A stretch of DNA of 64,000 nt, from positions 1 through 64,000 of the forward strand of contig JABANP010000165.1 in NCBI GenBank assembly GCA_013115135.1, written 5' to 3'. This DNA comes from Perkinsus olseni. Lineage: Eukaryota > Perkinsozoa > Perkinsida > Perkinsidae. Shown here piece after piece: positions 31,122 to 40,519 of the stretch (positions within the stretch are counted from its first letter, which is position 1; every line of letters starts with the position of its first letter). The position numbers and the translations under genes are program-made. Under the pieces are notes generated by a model. It searched no databases, was not told where the DNA came from, and saw only the letters and a list, made by a program, of their open reading frames with translations.

Positions 31122-33885
31122 CCAGTTCATTTCTACTTTTGTCTTTTCCTCTTTTTTGCGCGCCGCTTGCTGCGCAGAACGTGCTGACATGTATGAGCCT
31201 TGTGGCTCCCTGTCCAATGCCTCGGGCGCTGCTTCAGCAGATACACGAGGAAGACTATTATCATGGTATCAATGACAGACTTCTATCACTCAGCATAGCT
31301 CACGAGGTCATTCCGCCTTGTCACCTGAGCCCTCTGCTGTGCGCAGTAGCTAAGACTTTCTCAAATCCCGTATTCCATGCCATTTGCGTTCTACGAGTTG
31401 GGCCTCGTTCGCTACCAATCCGAATAAGGTGGGGCCGCCAACGCCACAGTATAGCATCTTGAGTCTTCGCAACCCGAATCGTCGGGGTTCCAGCGAAGGA
31501 GCGTTTGATAGTCAATGCATTCTTTTCTGTCTGGACCAGACAGTCTGGTGCAAGGCACTGTGCTGCAGCTCTTCGATGATTGTACTACAATCATAGAAGC
31601 TCACAATCATTGTAGGCAAAGGCGTATACTAAGTATGCTGTACTTCTATGAGCAGTGGCAAATATTTTCGTTGTTCCGAGTAAGTAATCTACCCGACAGG
31701 TTTTGCAGTCCGATAATCAGACTGCAAAACCTGTCGGGGATATATTCAATCCGATAGAATGATGCACAGACAATCCTCCACTTCTAAGGTGCCCTTGCCA
31801 GCAATTCCCCGGGATTCGCGATTCGCCGAAAATGAGAAGTATGAGGATCACGTCAAGTGACATTATGGTGTTACACTATCAACGCAACTTCGGAATTCGC
31901 AGGATCCGATTCAGGATAGGCTGAAAAACGAGGAGTGGGCGAGCCCGACGGGCTCAGTATTGTCTGATGGACTTCAAGGTCAGGGACGATCATCCCATTG
32001 CGACATAACACCTAAGCTTCAAATCTTCTTCTAGTTCATAACTTGATTGTGTTGTACTTCGTTTACTGATCAAGGGACTCGGCGAAAGACTCCTAAGAGT
32101 GTTTAAACAATATCAACATTGAATGGCTGATGCCTCAGAGTGTCCTCCGAAGTCGGGTACAGGGAGGCTTCCTGAGGGAGCGAGACACGGAGGGGGCACT
32201 GTGAAGTATCGGGGTGGGCTTAGCAGAACCGGGGGAAAAAAGAAGTCGATGTAGACAAGTCTGAGTGGTTCTTGATGTCACAGTAGTTCTGGAAGGCCTT
32301 AATCCCAAATACTTGGAACTCGAAGTCAGAGGTGTAGTAGTTGAAAGGTTGGGTTGCAGAGATCAAATACCACGTAGGAGGAGTCCCACAGCGGCAGCAA
32401 ATGAGTAAACTCGTACTAGAGTCTCTCTCCTCACTCGAAATCTCAGCTTAGGGGGCCCCCCAAAAAATGAAACGGCTGACGGTTATATGTAGACAACTGA
32501 GGCGCGCGCCAACTACCGTGCGCGGCCCCCTCGAACCAGCGGTTCGTCACAGCACTGTCCCGGATCAGGTCCTGGCGCCGTATATTTCGCTACATTTACT
32601 TGTCGGCACCGTCGGTGCTGAGCTCAATGATGTCTCCGAGAGGACCCATCTCAGATGGGCAAGGTGCTGCCCCAACCGGCATCAGTAAGGTCACACAGGT
32701 CTCACGACGGCAGCAAGGGTAACACAAGAGCAGACTTTCCCGCGGCTCAAGGCAATGCTATGAATGGCAATCGGCATTTGGCAGGCACAAGTAACTTGTG
32801 ACAAGTTACCTCTCGAAGACCCGAGGTCTTAGTCTAAGCCTCTGCTTCCTCAAAGCGATGTCTTTGACTCTTAGACCTCGCTTCAAGAGAAAAGAGAGCG
32901 TCGGGCGGGCGACTCCCGTCCGCTCAAATCGTTATCGAGCATTCGACGGCTCGAACACGGTGCTCTGGCACTATTCTGCTAGCGTCGGAGGAACACTGGG
33001 ACACGAGGTGCCCTATTGTGCGTACAACATACCGCTGCATCTCCTCGCATCGGTTTTAACCTAGAAAAGCCACTGGTTTATCTCACACGAGAAACACAAG
33101 GCCAGGGGGAGCTTGTGGAATGAAAATGGAATATAGCTGATGCCCAGACCACCCTGCACGCATAAGCACGGACGGGCGAAACAACACGGAGTGAGACACG
33201 GACTGGGACACTGTCCCGGACCACGTCCAGGCGATCGTCCCATATATTTGGCCACATTAACTCGTCGGTCGGTAGTGTCGGCACCGTCAACGACGGTTCG
33301 CCGGTACTGAGGTGAGCTCAATCAGATCAGTGAGCGGTGAGTGGGCGAGTCCCACCGTGGGACTCCCACGGGGTCAATTTCAGCTGATGAAGTTCGTCGC
33401 CAACGAGGATTGGTCACTCTCGACAAGAGTCTCGTCCCATGGCAGCATAACACCCATGCTTCAGATATTCTTCTGGTTTTCTAAGTGATCGCGTTGTAAT
33501 CCGTTTACTGACCAAGGGGCTCGACTAGAGACCCTCAGATCATGCTTCGACCGTTAAGTATGCTTTTCCTCCCTCTCGGTTCCCGGGAAACGTCCGTGAC
33601 GCCGTGACTTATGGCGCCAGCCTGGCGCCGCCAGGTTCCCGCGTGACGCACGCGGCGTGCGACCCGCACTCGCACGGTGCAAGTATAGCTGAAACTAGGC
33701 CAAATAATTGAGTGTCTCTCTCCCCACGGGTGAAATTGCCTTATTGAACCTCATTGGCCGCCGATGATTGGCGCTAGAGCGATCGAAAAACCTACCGTTG
33801 AGAGGATCAGAGCCTCAGGGCCTGAGGCTCAGGCTGCTGGTCATTTTTCCTCCCGAGTTTCCTCAATCGCTTTTCTTCTCTTTTC
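31122..33885. other. Spacer between copies 6 and 7
   Basis: No gene is supported. The conserved downstream element lies at 31253-31300. Hairpins lie at 31528-31552 and 31692-31738. Two related modules carrying CACTGTCCCGGA...TCGGCACCGTC near 32555-32630 and 33205-33300 also occur around the minisatellite at 42.2-42.5 kb. A stretch at 33077-33160 recurs inverted near 46500-46580. From about 33560 the sequence aligns with the copy 8 upstream region (42530-42800), including a CGTGACGCCGTGAC-type motif at 33595-33608. Confidence 0.45.
31692..31738. repeat. Perfect hairpin, 19-bp arms
   Basis: Arms 31692-31710 and 31720-31738 are exact reverse complements around a 9-nt loop. It lies about 570 bp downstream of copy 6; a role in RNA 3' ends is possible but not shown. 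Confidence 0.85.
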
Positions 33886-34776
33886 ATGAGACACCCCACC
33901 TTGCCCTGGCTACTAGTCGCTCAGGCTCTGGTCATCACGGTGGCTCAGGACGCTGGCAAGTACGTCCACGAGAACAGAGATTTCACTATGACTTACTATG
34001 TGTACGAGGACCACAAAGTCGATTTTGCCTTCACGCTGAGTGGCGAACCCGAAACAAGTCGTCCCAATAGCCGGTCTGCGATTTACTCGTTCAGTCCCGG
34101 AGCTTTCTACGTCGCGTGGCCGTTCCCGTTAGCAGAGGAGGCGAGCTCTGTGTACACCCTCCACGACGATCATTCTCATCTGAGTTTTGATGACTGGTAT
34201 AACACAATCAAGTTCTTGCTAGCAAACGCTGGCCTTGTCGAGCCCGAAAATCTCAACCCTCTGGCGGAGATCCAGCCTGGGGACTTGGCCACCTTGACTC
34301 ACTACGGCAAGAACTCTATCACCACGAGCTTCCGGAAAAGAGAGCTCAGGTTTTTGCGGGTGACGCCTACCCTGACACCGGGTGAGTATGTCTACGAGGG
34401 ACCTCTCTTCACTATGACTTACGATGTGAACGAGGATCATGAAGTTACATTCTCGATCTATGTCCCTGAGCCTCCGCTACGTAGGGGTGATATACCTCAA
34501 GCTGCTTCTATTTCCCTTGGCCCGTATCCTTTACGGAGTGTTACCGGTTTCACTTACACCCTCGGCTTCGATAAGGCTGGGCCCGACGCGCTTGATTGGC
34601 GTGTGGAGCTCGACCGCTTCTTCAGAAACACTGGACTGATGGATTATGACGAGTCCTACCCATCTGCACCTAGCCAGGAGTGGGATCTCACGGTTGTAAC
34701 CTACACGAGCGGTCACTCTATCGTAACCAACTTCCAGGAGGAGAAGGTGGAGTTCAAGAGGGTCACACGCAACTAG
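33886..34776 (+). CDS. Secreted family, copy 7 (296 aa, two N-modules)
   Basis: Signal peptide MRHPTLPWLLVAQALVITVAQ. It then has two successive N-type modules: residues about 24-170 (FTMTYYVYEDHK ... PGEYVYEG) and about 171-296 (FTMTYDVNEDHE, GPYPLRSVTGFTYTLGF, DWRVELDRFF, VVTYTSGHSIVTNF, KVEFKRV). The C-module with its two cysteines is absent; the gene stops where the second module's PGEYVY motif would start. The second module is more like copy 1 or 2 than like the first module of the same protein, suggesting a fusion of two genes. It is nearly identical to copy 8. Confidence 0.85.
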   Translation: MRHPTLPWLLVAQALVITVAQDAGKYVHENRDFTMTYYVYEDHKVDFAFTLSGEPETSRPNSRSAIYSFSPGAFYVAWPFPLAEEASSVYTLHDDHSHLSFDDWYNTIKFLLANAGLVEPENLNPLAEIQPGDLATLTHYGKNSITTSFRKRELRFLRVTPTLTPGEYVYEGPLFTMTYDVNEDHEVTFSIYVPEPPLRRGDIPQAASISLGPYPLRSVTGFTYTLGFDKAGPDALDWRVELDRFFRNTGLMDYDESYPSAPSQEWDLTVVTYTSGHSIVTNFQEEKVEFKRVTRN

Positions 34777-34961
34777 GCGCTGGGTGCATACGTGATCGAG
34801 GAAATGTGCCCCTAACCACGATACGCAGCCTCAAGTGGTGTGATACATTTTCATTTCTTGAACACGGCGGAGTAACATTATGATAATAGCGCTTGACTCA
34901 CAACGAGAAGTCCATCCTCGAGATGGAAATTTTGTGATATACGAGGTCGGTTATGCTCCTC

Positions 34962-34983
34962 CTCCGCAATGCGGAGTCCGCAT
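34962..34983. repeat. Direct-inverted-direct microinsertion (3' of copy 7)
   Basis: CTCCGCA, ATGCGGAG, TCCGCAT in succession, where the copy 8 flank has CTCCACAGG (43893-43901). Confidence 0.75.
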
Positions 34984-35015
34984 GACCATCATAAGATACC
35001 TTCCTTTCGTATTAT

Positions 35016-35211
35016 TCGGAGTTAGCTTGCTAGCGAAAGTTAGATGTGCAGCGCAGAACAAAGCCCGCGGAGGTGGGCCACGAAGTGGCACACACACACA
35101 AGGAGACAGACCGCAATTGAATCGGCTGCCCACGCTAGGACACAAAGGTGTCCCAAACCAGGAAGGAGTGCAAAGCACGATCAATAGTTAACGTCAAGCT
35201 GAAGAAATTTT
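35016..35211 (+). repeat. Split direct repeat A1 (196 bp)
   Basis: Matches 40055-40250 at a constant 5,039-bp offset, from TCGGAGTTAGC to AAGAAATTTT. It ends two bases before the ORF1 start codon, so it acts as leader and probably promoter. Confidence 0.9.
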
Positions 35212-35213
35212 CC

Positions 35214-36293
35214 ATGGCGGACTACACCGAGATCGTTGAGAAGAAAGTCGTGAACTTGTTGATGGAGGACGATGCGGTCGACGCCGAGATTAAGAAGCTG
35301 CTCGTGGAAAAATTGGTCGAGGAGAAGGTCTACTCCATACTGCTGTTGGGTAATCTTGGCAATGACTTGGTCCTGAGGATGACAGCAGCCGTTGAGGAAG
35401 ATAAACGGGACCTTTTCAAGCTCCACCTGGTATCACTAATCGACGAGGCCAAGGCGCACTTGAAGGCGAAGCGTCGCCGAGCAGCCGAACAAGAAGATGA
35501 TGCTGCTGATCTCAAAAAATTGAGAGAAAACGTTGCAGCAAGATTTGGTGAAGGTCTACAGATCCCAGCTAGTGTCATACCTTCTCACAAGGTCTTATCA
35601 CGTATGGTCCAGTCTCCTAATAACTACGTCCCGATTGGTGAATTTCTATCAGGATCTACGGATCCAAACAGAGGTGGTGTCAAGCACGCCGAAGATCTGA
35701 TTACAGGTAAGACGGTCCCGGTGCAGTTGACCAAGTCTCGTAAAATAGACAGTTTTTCGGTTTGGCTTGAGGGGTTCTGCAGATGGGCGGGGGCACTGTT
35801 CCTTGTCTCTCCGAGCAACTCCGAGGTGGACCCGTTGAGTATACTGGCCTATCTCATTCGCATCGCCCAGTTGGTGGACAAGAGTTCTTGGCGTGATGCA
35901 GTGGTATTTGATCATCAATACCGTTCGGCGTCTTTGGGGTACCACGAACAGGGTCACTCCTTGGGTGAAGTGTTAAGGTCCGATATGAACCCTTCCTTAT
36001 ATGTTGGTGCCCAAATGGGAAAACTAAAAGATGACGACCTTTTCGGTTCGGGCAAAAGCCCCGAAGGGCATGACGAGGTCTGTCGTTTCTTCGTGCGGGG
36101 GAGATGCAACAGGGGCCGAAAGTGCCCTTTCAAGCATCCATCTAGGTTGCAACCCAGGTCATTCTACGATATGGCCAACGATCCCGATTTACGTGACGCC
36201 TACTTCCGTCGCCCATCAAGATCCCCATCTCCCAAAAGGTCTCGTGGGAGACGGTCTCGCTCTCCGAAGGAGGAGAAGAAATCAAAAAACTAG
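35214..36293 (+). CDS. Retroelement ORF1, gag-like with CCCH zinc finger (359 aa)
   Basis: The first ATG after repeat A1 starts MADYTEIVEKK; the longer frame starts at GTG. An acidic and basic charged helical N-terminal part (residues about 1-130) is followed by a middle region. Near the C-terminus is CRFFVRGRCNRGRKCPFKH, a C-x7-C-x5-C-x3-H zinc finger of the RNA-binding CCCH type. The tail is basic, rich in R-S and S-P-K. The likely role is RNA binding and particle formation, by analogy with gag of related elements. The last sense codons form a slippery heptamer right before the UAG stop. Confidence 0.85.
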   Translation: MADYTEIVEKKVVNLLMEDDAVDAEIKKLLVEKLVEEKVYSILLLGNLGNDLVLRMTAAVEEDKRDLFKLHLVSLIDEAKAHLKAKRRRAAEQEDDAADLKKLRENVAARFGEGLQIPASVIPSHKVLSRMVQSPNNYVPIGEFLSGSTDPNRGGVKHAEDLITGKTVPVQLTKSRKIDSFSVWLEGFCRWAGALFLVSPSNSEVDPLSILAYLIRIAQLVDKSSWRDAVVFDHQYRSASLGYHEQGHSLGEVLRSDMNPSLYVGAQMGKLKDDDLFGSGKSPEGHDEVCRFFVRGRCNRGRKCPFKHPSRLQPRSFYDMANDPDLRDAYFRRPSRSPSPKRSRGRRSRSPKEEKKSKN

Positions 36294-36325
36294 TTGAGTC
36301 CCGATTCGTGCCCGCCCAATCGGGA
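36284..36325 (+). promoter_or_regulatory. -1 ribosomal frameshift signal between ORF1 and RT
   Basis: Slippery heptamer A-AAA-AAC at 36284-36290 in the correct ORF1 phase, UAG at 36291-36293, an 8-nt spacer to 36298, then a perfect 8-bp stem TCCCGATT/AATCGGGA (36299-36306 with 36318-36325) around an 11-nt loop. The RT frame is exactly the -1 frame, is open across this point and has no ATG near its start. Confidence 0.85.
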
Positions 36326-38521
36326 TTTTCTAGCGGTTTTGCTTTGGAGCGGGAAGAGGTCTGCGTTACAAAAGTTAATGAAGCGAACGAAGTGAATCTG
36401 AAACACTCTGATCTTGGCCAATCCTATCAGTTCCACTCTGGGCCGAATAGTCTGGGCAATGACCTGCTTAACATTGCCCGTAATTGCTTGTATGATTATG
36501 ACGATTCTAGAAAGAAAGCTTTCACAGCAGGGGCTGGGTTAGATGCACCCACGCCGTGGTCGCCCAAAGTGGGGCCAAATAGAGGCTTAGCGGTCTCCAT
36601 TGCATCCTGCCTGTTAAGGGCGGTCTACTCTTCCGGGTTGTATGATGTTTTATCCGAGGTGGCTCGTGAGGGGTTTCCTATGTCGTCGGAGGGTCCTTTC
36701 ATGTCTAAACTTGCTTCCGTCGCGGCTTCAACCGCGGGACAAATTGGCCGTCTACTTGATTTGGACCCGTCACGTGCCGTCTGTGGATCACCGTTGCGTC
36801 CTCATATAATCTCGGGTTTATTGAAAGCCCTCGGGTATGATGAGGAAGCGAAGGCCCTGCTCGAAGAGTTGGACCTAGGTTTTTCCATGGGCGACGTCTC
36901 GTCGATCCCCGAGAGCCAGCTGTGGCCAAAGGCCAAGCGAAATCCGCAATTAGATGTACGTAGGGTTTTTGATAACTACCAATCCGCTACTGACAAGGAG
37001 GAGATCCTTCTCAAAATAATTAACCAAGAAGTTAACTCTAATCGGATGAGACCCTTCGATCCATCGAACGGTCCGAGGGACTGTGTCTTCACTCCTATGG
37101 CGCTGATTCCAAAAGGAGTCGATGAGAATAGTACTGACCCCAAAAAGTACAGAGTAGTCGAAGACTATAAAAGATCAAAAATAAATGAAGGTGTTCACTT
37201 AAACCAAACCCTTCTGCTACCGAAACTCTCTGATCTCAGACTTCTACTGAGCAAAGTAATACACGACGATGCTTCGGATCAAAGCATCTGCTTCTTCGTC
37301 GTCGATATAGAGAGTGCTTATCGTCAGGTAGGCGTTAAGTCTGAAGAGCAACTAAGGTTGAATGTTCGGGTAGGCGCTAGATGTTTTAGACATCTACGTC
37401 TACCTTTCGGGCACCGAGCTTCTGGTTACAACTTCTCTCGGGTTGCGGGAGCGGTTCATCGAATAGTCCTGTCCTTGCTCCCCTTAGTAGGCCTGAATTG
37501 TCACGGCCTACTATATGTCGATGATATGCTCTTCGTATGCAGGGAAAGGTCAGCGGTCCCTTCAATGTGTTTTGTCCTCCTTACTTGGTCCTTATGTGGT
37601 CTGTTCCCCTCATACAGGAAACTTCAACTCAATACTTCGGCTAAGTTCATCGGCTTCAATTTGGAGTCATCTGGGCAGAATGTCTCGGTAACGGTGCCTA
37701 CTTCCAAGATCGACAACCTGATCTCTGATATTTCGGAAATACTGAGCAAGAAGTCTGTGTCACTGGACTGGCTGGCCAAAGTCGGTGGTAAATTAATCTG
37801 GGCTTTTCAAAGCTACCGGTATCTTAAGTCTCATTTGAGCTCTCTCTTCGGTTGCAAAAGCATGATGGAGAGGAAGAAGCTTAAAGTGATTAGGACTCCC
37901 CATAAGCTGAGGAGAGATCTAACAAGCCTAAGAGGTCACTTGAATGATATCCGCAGAGCGGGACTTGTCTTCAACATCGCCCCTATATGTCATAACCTCT
38001 CCTCTCCGAAGAATGCGTGCATAGTCTCGGATGCATCGACAAAGGCGATAGCTGGTACTCTGTACTTCGAATCGAAGTGGTCATATTGGACCTTAAGAAT
38101 CAACTCTTTACCCCTTGAAGTACGAGAAAAAATCTTGAAGGTGCCGGCCTGTCCGTCTGCAAACGACATATGTCAACTCGAACTTCTTGCGGTTCTCATC
38201 AGCCTCGCCCTCCTAGCTCAGAGGGACAAGGCCCCGATGATCTGGGTTTTATGCGATAATATGGGGGTGGTGCATATTCTCAATAAAATCTACAGCGGCC
38301 AAGACCAACTCGCTTGGCTACTACAGCGGGCGGTCCCATTCTTGCTCAAGTTCGTCCCCAACCTGGTTCCATATTACATCAGCTCGAAGCAGAACTTCCT
38401 GGCTGATGGTCTATCTAGGGAAACCCTAGAAGATTTACCATCGGATTGGATGAGGTGCTCCCCGCCCTTACAGTGGCTCTGTAACTCAGACAGTCTACGC
38501 GGGCCCAAGAGCTCGCATTAG
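36290..38521 (+). CDS. Retroelement reverse transcriptase and RNase H
   Basis: Reached by -1 frameshift from ORF1. RT motifs in order: FFVVDIESAYRQV (palm Asp), RLPFGHRASGYNFSR, LLYVDDMLF (catalytic YVDD). RNase H follows with VSDASTKAIAGTLYF, DICQLELLAVL, LCDNMGVVHILN and FLADGLSRE, giving the D-E-D-D set. This RT-RNase H type without integrase or protease is that of DIRS-order elements. The frame ends with a single TAG at 38519-38521 and stays open afterwards into the recombinase. Confidence 0.92.
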   Translation, partial: LVESRFVPAQSGFSSGFALEREEVCVTKVNEANEVNLKHSDLGQSYQFHSGPNSLGNDLLNIARNCLYDYDDSRKKAFTAGAGLDAPTPWSPKVGPNRGLAVSIASCLLRAVYSSGLYDVLSEVAREGFPMSSEGPFMSKLASVAASTAGQIGRLLDLDPSRAVCGSPLRPHIISGLLKALGYDEEAKALLEELDLGFSMGDVSSIPESQLWPKAKRNPQLDVRRVFDNYQSATDKEEILLKIINQEVNSNRMRPFDPSNGPRDCVFTPMALIPKGVDENSTDPKKYRVVEDYKRSKINEGVHLNQTLLLPKLSDLRLLLSKVIHDDASDQSICFFVVDIESAYRQVGVKSEEQLRLNVRVGARCFRHLRLPFGHRASGYNFSRVAGAVHRIVLSLLPLVGLNCHGLLYVDDMLFVCRERSAVPSMCFVLLTWSLCGLFPSYRKLQLNTSAKFIGFNLESSGQNVSVTVPTSKIDNLISDISEILSKKSVSLDWLAKVGGKLIWAFQSYRYLKSHLSSLFGCKSMMERKKLKVIRTPHKLRRDLTSLRGHLNDIRRAGLVFNIAPICHNLSSPKNACIVSDASTKAIAGTLYFESKWSYWTLRINSLPLEVREKILKVPACPSANDICQLELLAVLISLALLAQRDKAPMIWVLCDNMGVVHILNKIYSGQDQLAWLLQRAVPFLLKFVPNLVPYYISSKQNFLADGLSRETLEDLPSDWMRCSPPLQWLCNSDSLRGPKSSH

Positions 38522-39796
38522 TCGCGTTCACATTCCCATTATGCATCTCATATTTCCTTCTCAGGCGCCGAAGGTGCGAGTAAGCAACAACGGGTTGCTC
38601 TTGTACATAAAAGCCCAACACAAGAAATTCTGGCAGAGTTCGTTGCGTCCGCGCATGCGGTGAAAACTAGGCAGCTGTATGGTACGGCAGCCAAGTTCTT
38701 CTCGTCTTTTGTAGCGCCAGAAGTTCCCTTCCCTCTACGAGTTCCCTTTGTTCAAGCGTTTATATATGCTATGACTAAAACTGGTCTGTACAAGTACAAC
38801 ACTATTCTAACTTATACTAAAAGTCTACGATCGGCAAACAGCTCCTTTGGTTATACCTTATCTGAGGCAGATAAGTTCTGCATAAATCTGGCACTCAAGG
38901 CCGCCCGGAGGAAATCCGACGGGTCACTCGCGCAAAAGCGTGCCCTACAAAAAGAAGAGTTGGTGTTGATGGCAACAATTTCGGAGGTCCCAGACAGCAA
39001 TATACCCCTGGAAATGCTCCAAGTAGCTTCTCTTGTAACCGTTTTTGGGCTCTTCAGAGCTAGGGAAACCTTGGCTCTACGATACAAAGATGTATCGTTT
39101 GGTAAAGACGGTAAGTTGATGGTGGACATTGTCAGGTCGAAAACCGATCAATTCGGTGAGGGGGCTCAAGTTATTATCGGATGTGTTAGCAACGACCCTT
39201 CATCATGCGCAAATAAATGTTGTCCTTCACATCGTCTGCAAAGGTGGCTGGAGTCGGTACCCGTCTCTCATGGTAACAACCTCATCTTCGCTGACTTGCC
39301 ATACAATCAGTGGCGTAACGACTTGAAGTCTATCATCTCGTATATAGCTCCATCGGTCTCGACTCCACAGCCCAATGACGTCGGAATACACAGTCTCCGG
39401 CGTACTGGCGCCCAACTCATGTGGGCTGCTGGTTACTCACTGTTCCACATCCAAGAGTATGGACGATGGAAAAGTCTCGCCCTCATGGACTACTTGAAAG
39501 GAGTGACCAAAGGTCTCTCCACCTCATATGCGGCAGCAATGTTATACACTCAAGCATCCACGAAAACCATCGGCAACGCCACGGTGACCCAGGTACCGGC
39601 CTCGACATCATCAAGTGCACCATCAACTGGAGCCTACCCAATGATAGAGCTTGGCGACACCGCCGACGCTGGTTCCACTTCTAACAATGAGAGCGTGATG
39701 TCGTCGCCCATCAAAAAGGGTGTTCGTGTCGAACCGGCGAAGCCGGCCCCGGCCAAACAGAAGCAAGGCAAAGGGGCAAACACGAGGAGTGGCTAA
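38522..39796 (+). CDS. Retroelement tyrosine recombinase
   Basis: Same frame as the RT, separated only by the UAG at 38519-38521; the first likely codons have no ATG. Catalytic features: first Arg in LFRARETLALRYKDV, then HSLRRTGAQLMWAAG (H-x-x-R), YGRW as the second His/Trp box, and the nucleophile Tyr in ALMDYLKG. Tyrosine recombinases replace the integrase in this order and insert a circular DNA copy. The C-terminal tail is rich in S, T, P and K and looks disordered. Confidence 0.9.
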   Translation, partial: SRSHSHYASHISFSGAEGASKQQRVALVHKSPTQEILAEFVASAHAVKTRQLYGTAAKFFSSFVAPEVPFPLRVPFVQAFIYAMTKTGLYKYNTILTYTKSLRSANSSFGYTLSEADKFCINLALKAARRKSDGSLAQKRALQKEELVLMATISEVPDSNIPLEMLQVASLVTVFGLFRARETLALRYKDVSFGKDGKLMVDIVRSKTDQFGEGAQVIIGCVSNDPSSCANKCCPSHRLQRWLESVPVSHGNNLIFADLPYNQWRNDLKSIISYIAPSVSTPQPNDVGIHSLRRTGAQLMWAAGYSLFHIQEYGRWKSLALMDYLKGVTKGLSTSYAAAMLYTQASTKTIGNATVTQVPASTSSSAPSTGAYPMIELGDTADAGSTSNNESVMSSPIKKGVRVEPAKPAPAKQKQGKGANTRSG

Positions 39797-39804
39797 CCTG
39801 ATCG

Positions 39805-40054
39805 GGAGGGGCTGAGACTTTGCTGCAAAAGCTTGCGATGTCCCAGCCGTCTTGATCCCAGCGCGGCTAATGAGAGTTTCGTCAAAGACTGCGACTTCTT
39901 TCCAGCCACGCTCGGGTTCCAGGTTTACCATTCCTCTGTGAAGGGTCCTACTCTTTAAACCGTCGTCCGTCTAACTGTTCCTTTCTGTCCTCAACAATCA
40001 ATGGTTGTGTTAAAAAAAAAGTTAGTTGGGAAACGTTCAACGGCTGAAATCTAA
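39805..40054 (+). repeat. Split direct repeat B1 (250 bp)
   Basis: Identical to B2 except for 9 instead of 10 A in the run near 40010. It is immediately followed by A2 with no spacer; this B1-A2 joint equals the end-to-end junction of the element. Confidence 0.9.
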
Positions 40055-40250
40055 TCGGAGTTAGCTTGCTAGCGAAAGTTAGATGTGCAGCGCAGAACAA
40101 AGCCCGCGGAGGTGGGCCACGAAGTGGCACACACACACAAGGAGACAGACCGCAATTGAATCGGCTGCCCACGCTAGGACACAAAGGTGTCCCAAACCAG
40201 GAAGGAGTGCAAAGCACGATCAATAGTTAACGTCAAGCTGAAGAAATTTT
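40055..40250 (+). repeat. Split direct repeat A2 (196 bp)
   Basis: Second copy of A1. An 18-bp spacer (40251-40268) separates it from B2. Confidence 0.9.
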
Positions 40251-40268
40251 ACCCATCCCGACCCTCCC

Positions 40269-40519
40269 GGAGGGGCTGAGACTTTGCTGCAAAAGCTTGC
40301 GATGTCCCAGCCGTCTTGATCCCAGCGCGGCTAATGAGAGTTTCGTCAAAGACTGCGACTTCTTTCCAGCCACGCTCGGGTTCCAGGTTTACCATTCCTC
40401 TGTGAAGGGTCCTACTCTTTAAACCGTCGTCCGTCTAACTGTTCCTTTCTGTCCTCAACAATCAATGGTTGTGTTAAAAAAAAAAGTTAGTTGGGAAACG
40501 TTCAACGGCTGAAATCTAA
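40269..40519 (+). repeat. Split direct repeat B2 (251 bp), right end
   Basis: Second copy of B1; its last bases CTAA form the right border of the element. Confidence 0.9.

Larger units (their letters stand above)
35016..40519 (+). mobile_element. Complete PAT/Ngaro-type tyrosine-recombinase retrotransposon (5.5 kb)
   Basis: Order: A1 - ORF1 (gag-like, CCCH finger) - RT/RNase H - tyrosine recombinase - B1 - A2 - B2. The split direct repeat pattern A1...B1-A2-B2 is diagnostic of PAT and Ngaro-like DIRS-order elements, which integrate through a tyrosine recombinase and make no target duplication. The paralogous empty site between 43936 and 43937 fixes both ends to within a base. All catalytic motifs are present; only one in-frame UAG separates polymerase and recombinase. 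The B copies differ mainly in a run of A residues (9 versus 10), so the insertion is recent. Confidence 0.92.

Noticed and set aside
39805..40519. Direct repeats at the 3' end of the retroelement taken as LTRs
   Set aside because: The B1-A2-B2 order with A1 alone at the 5' end, a tyrosine recombinase, no integrase and no target duplication rule out an LTR element.
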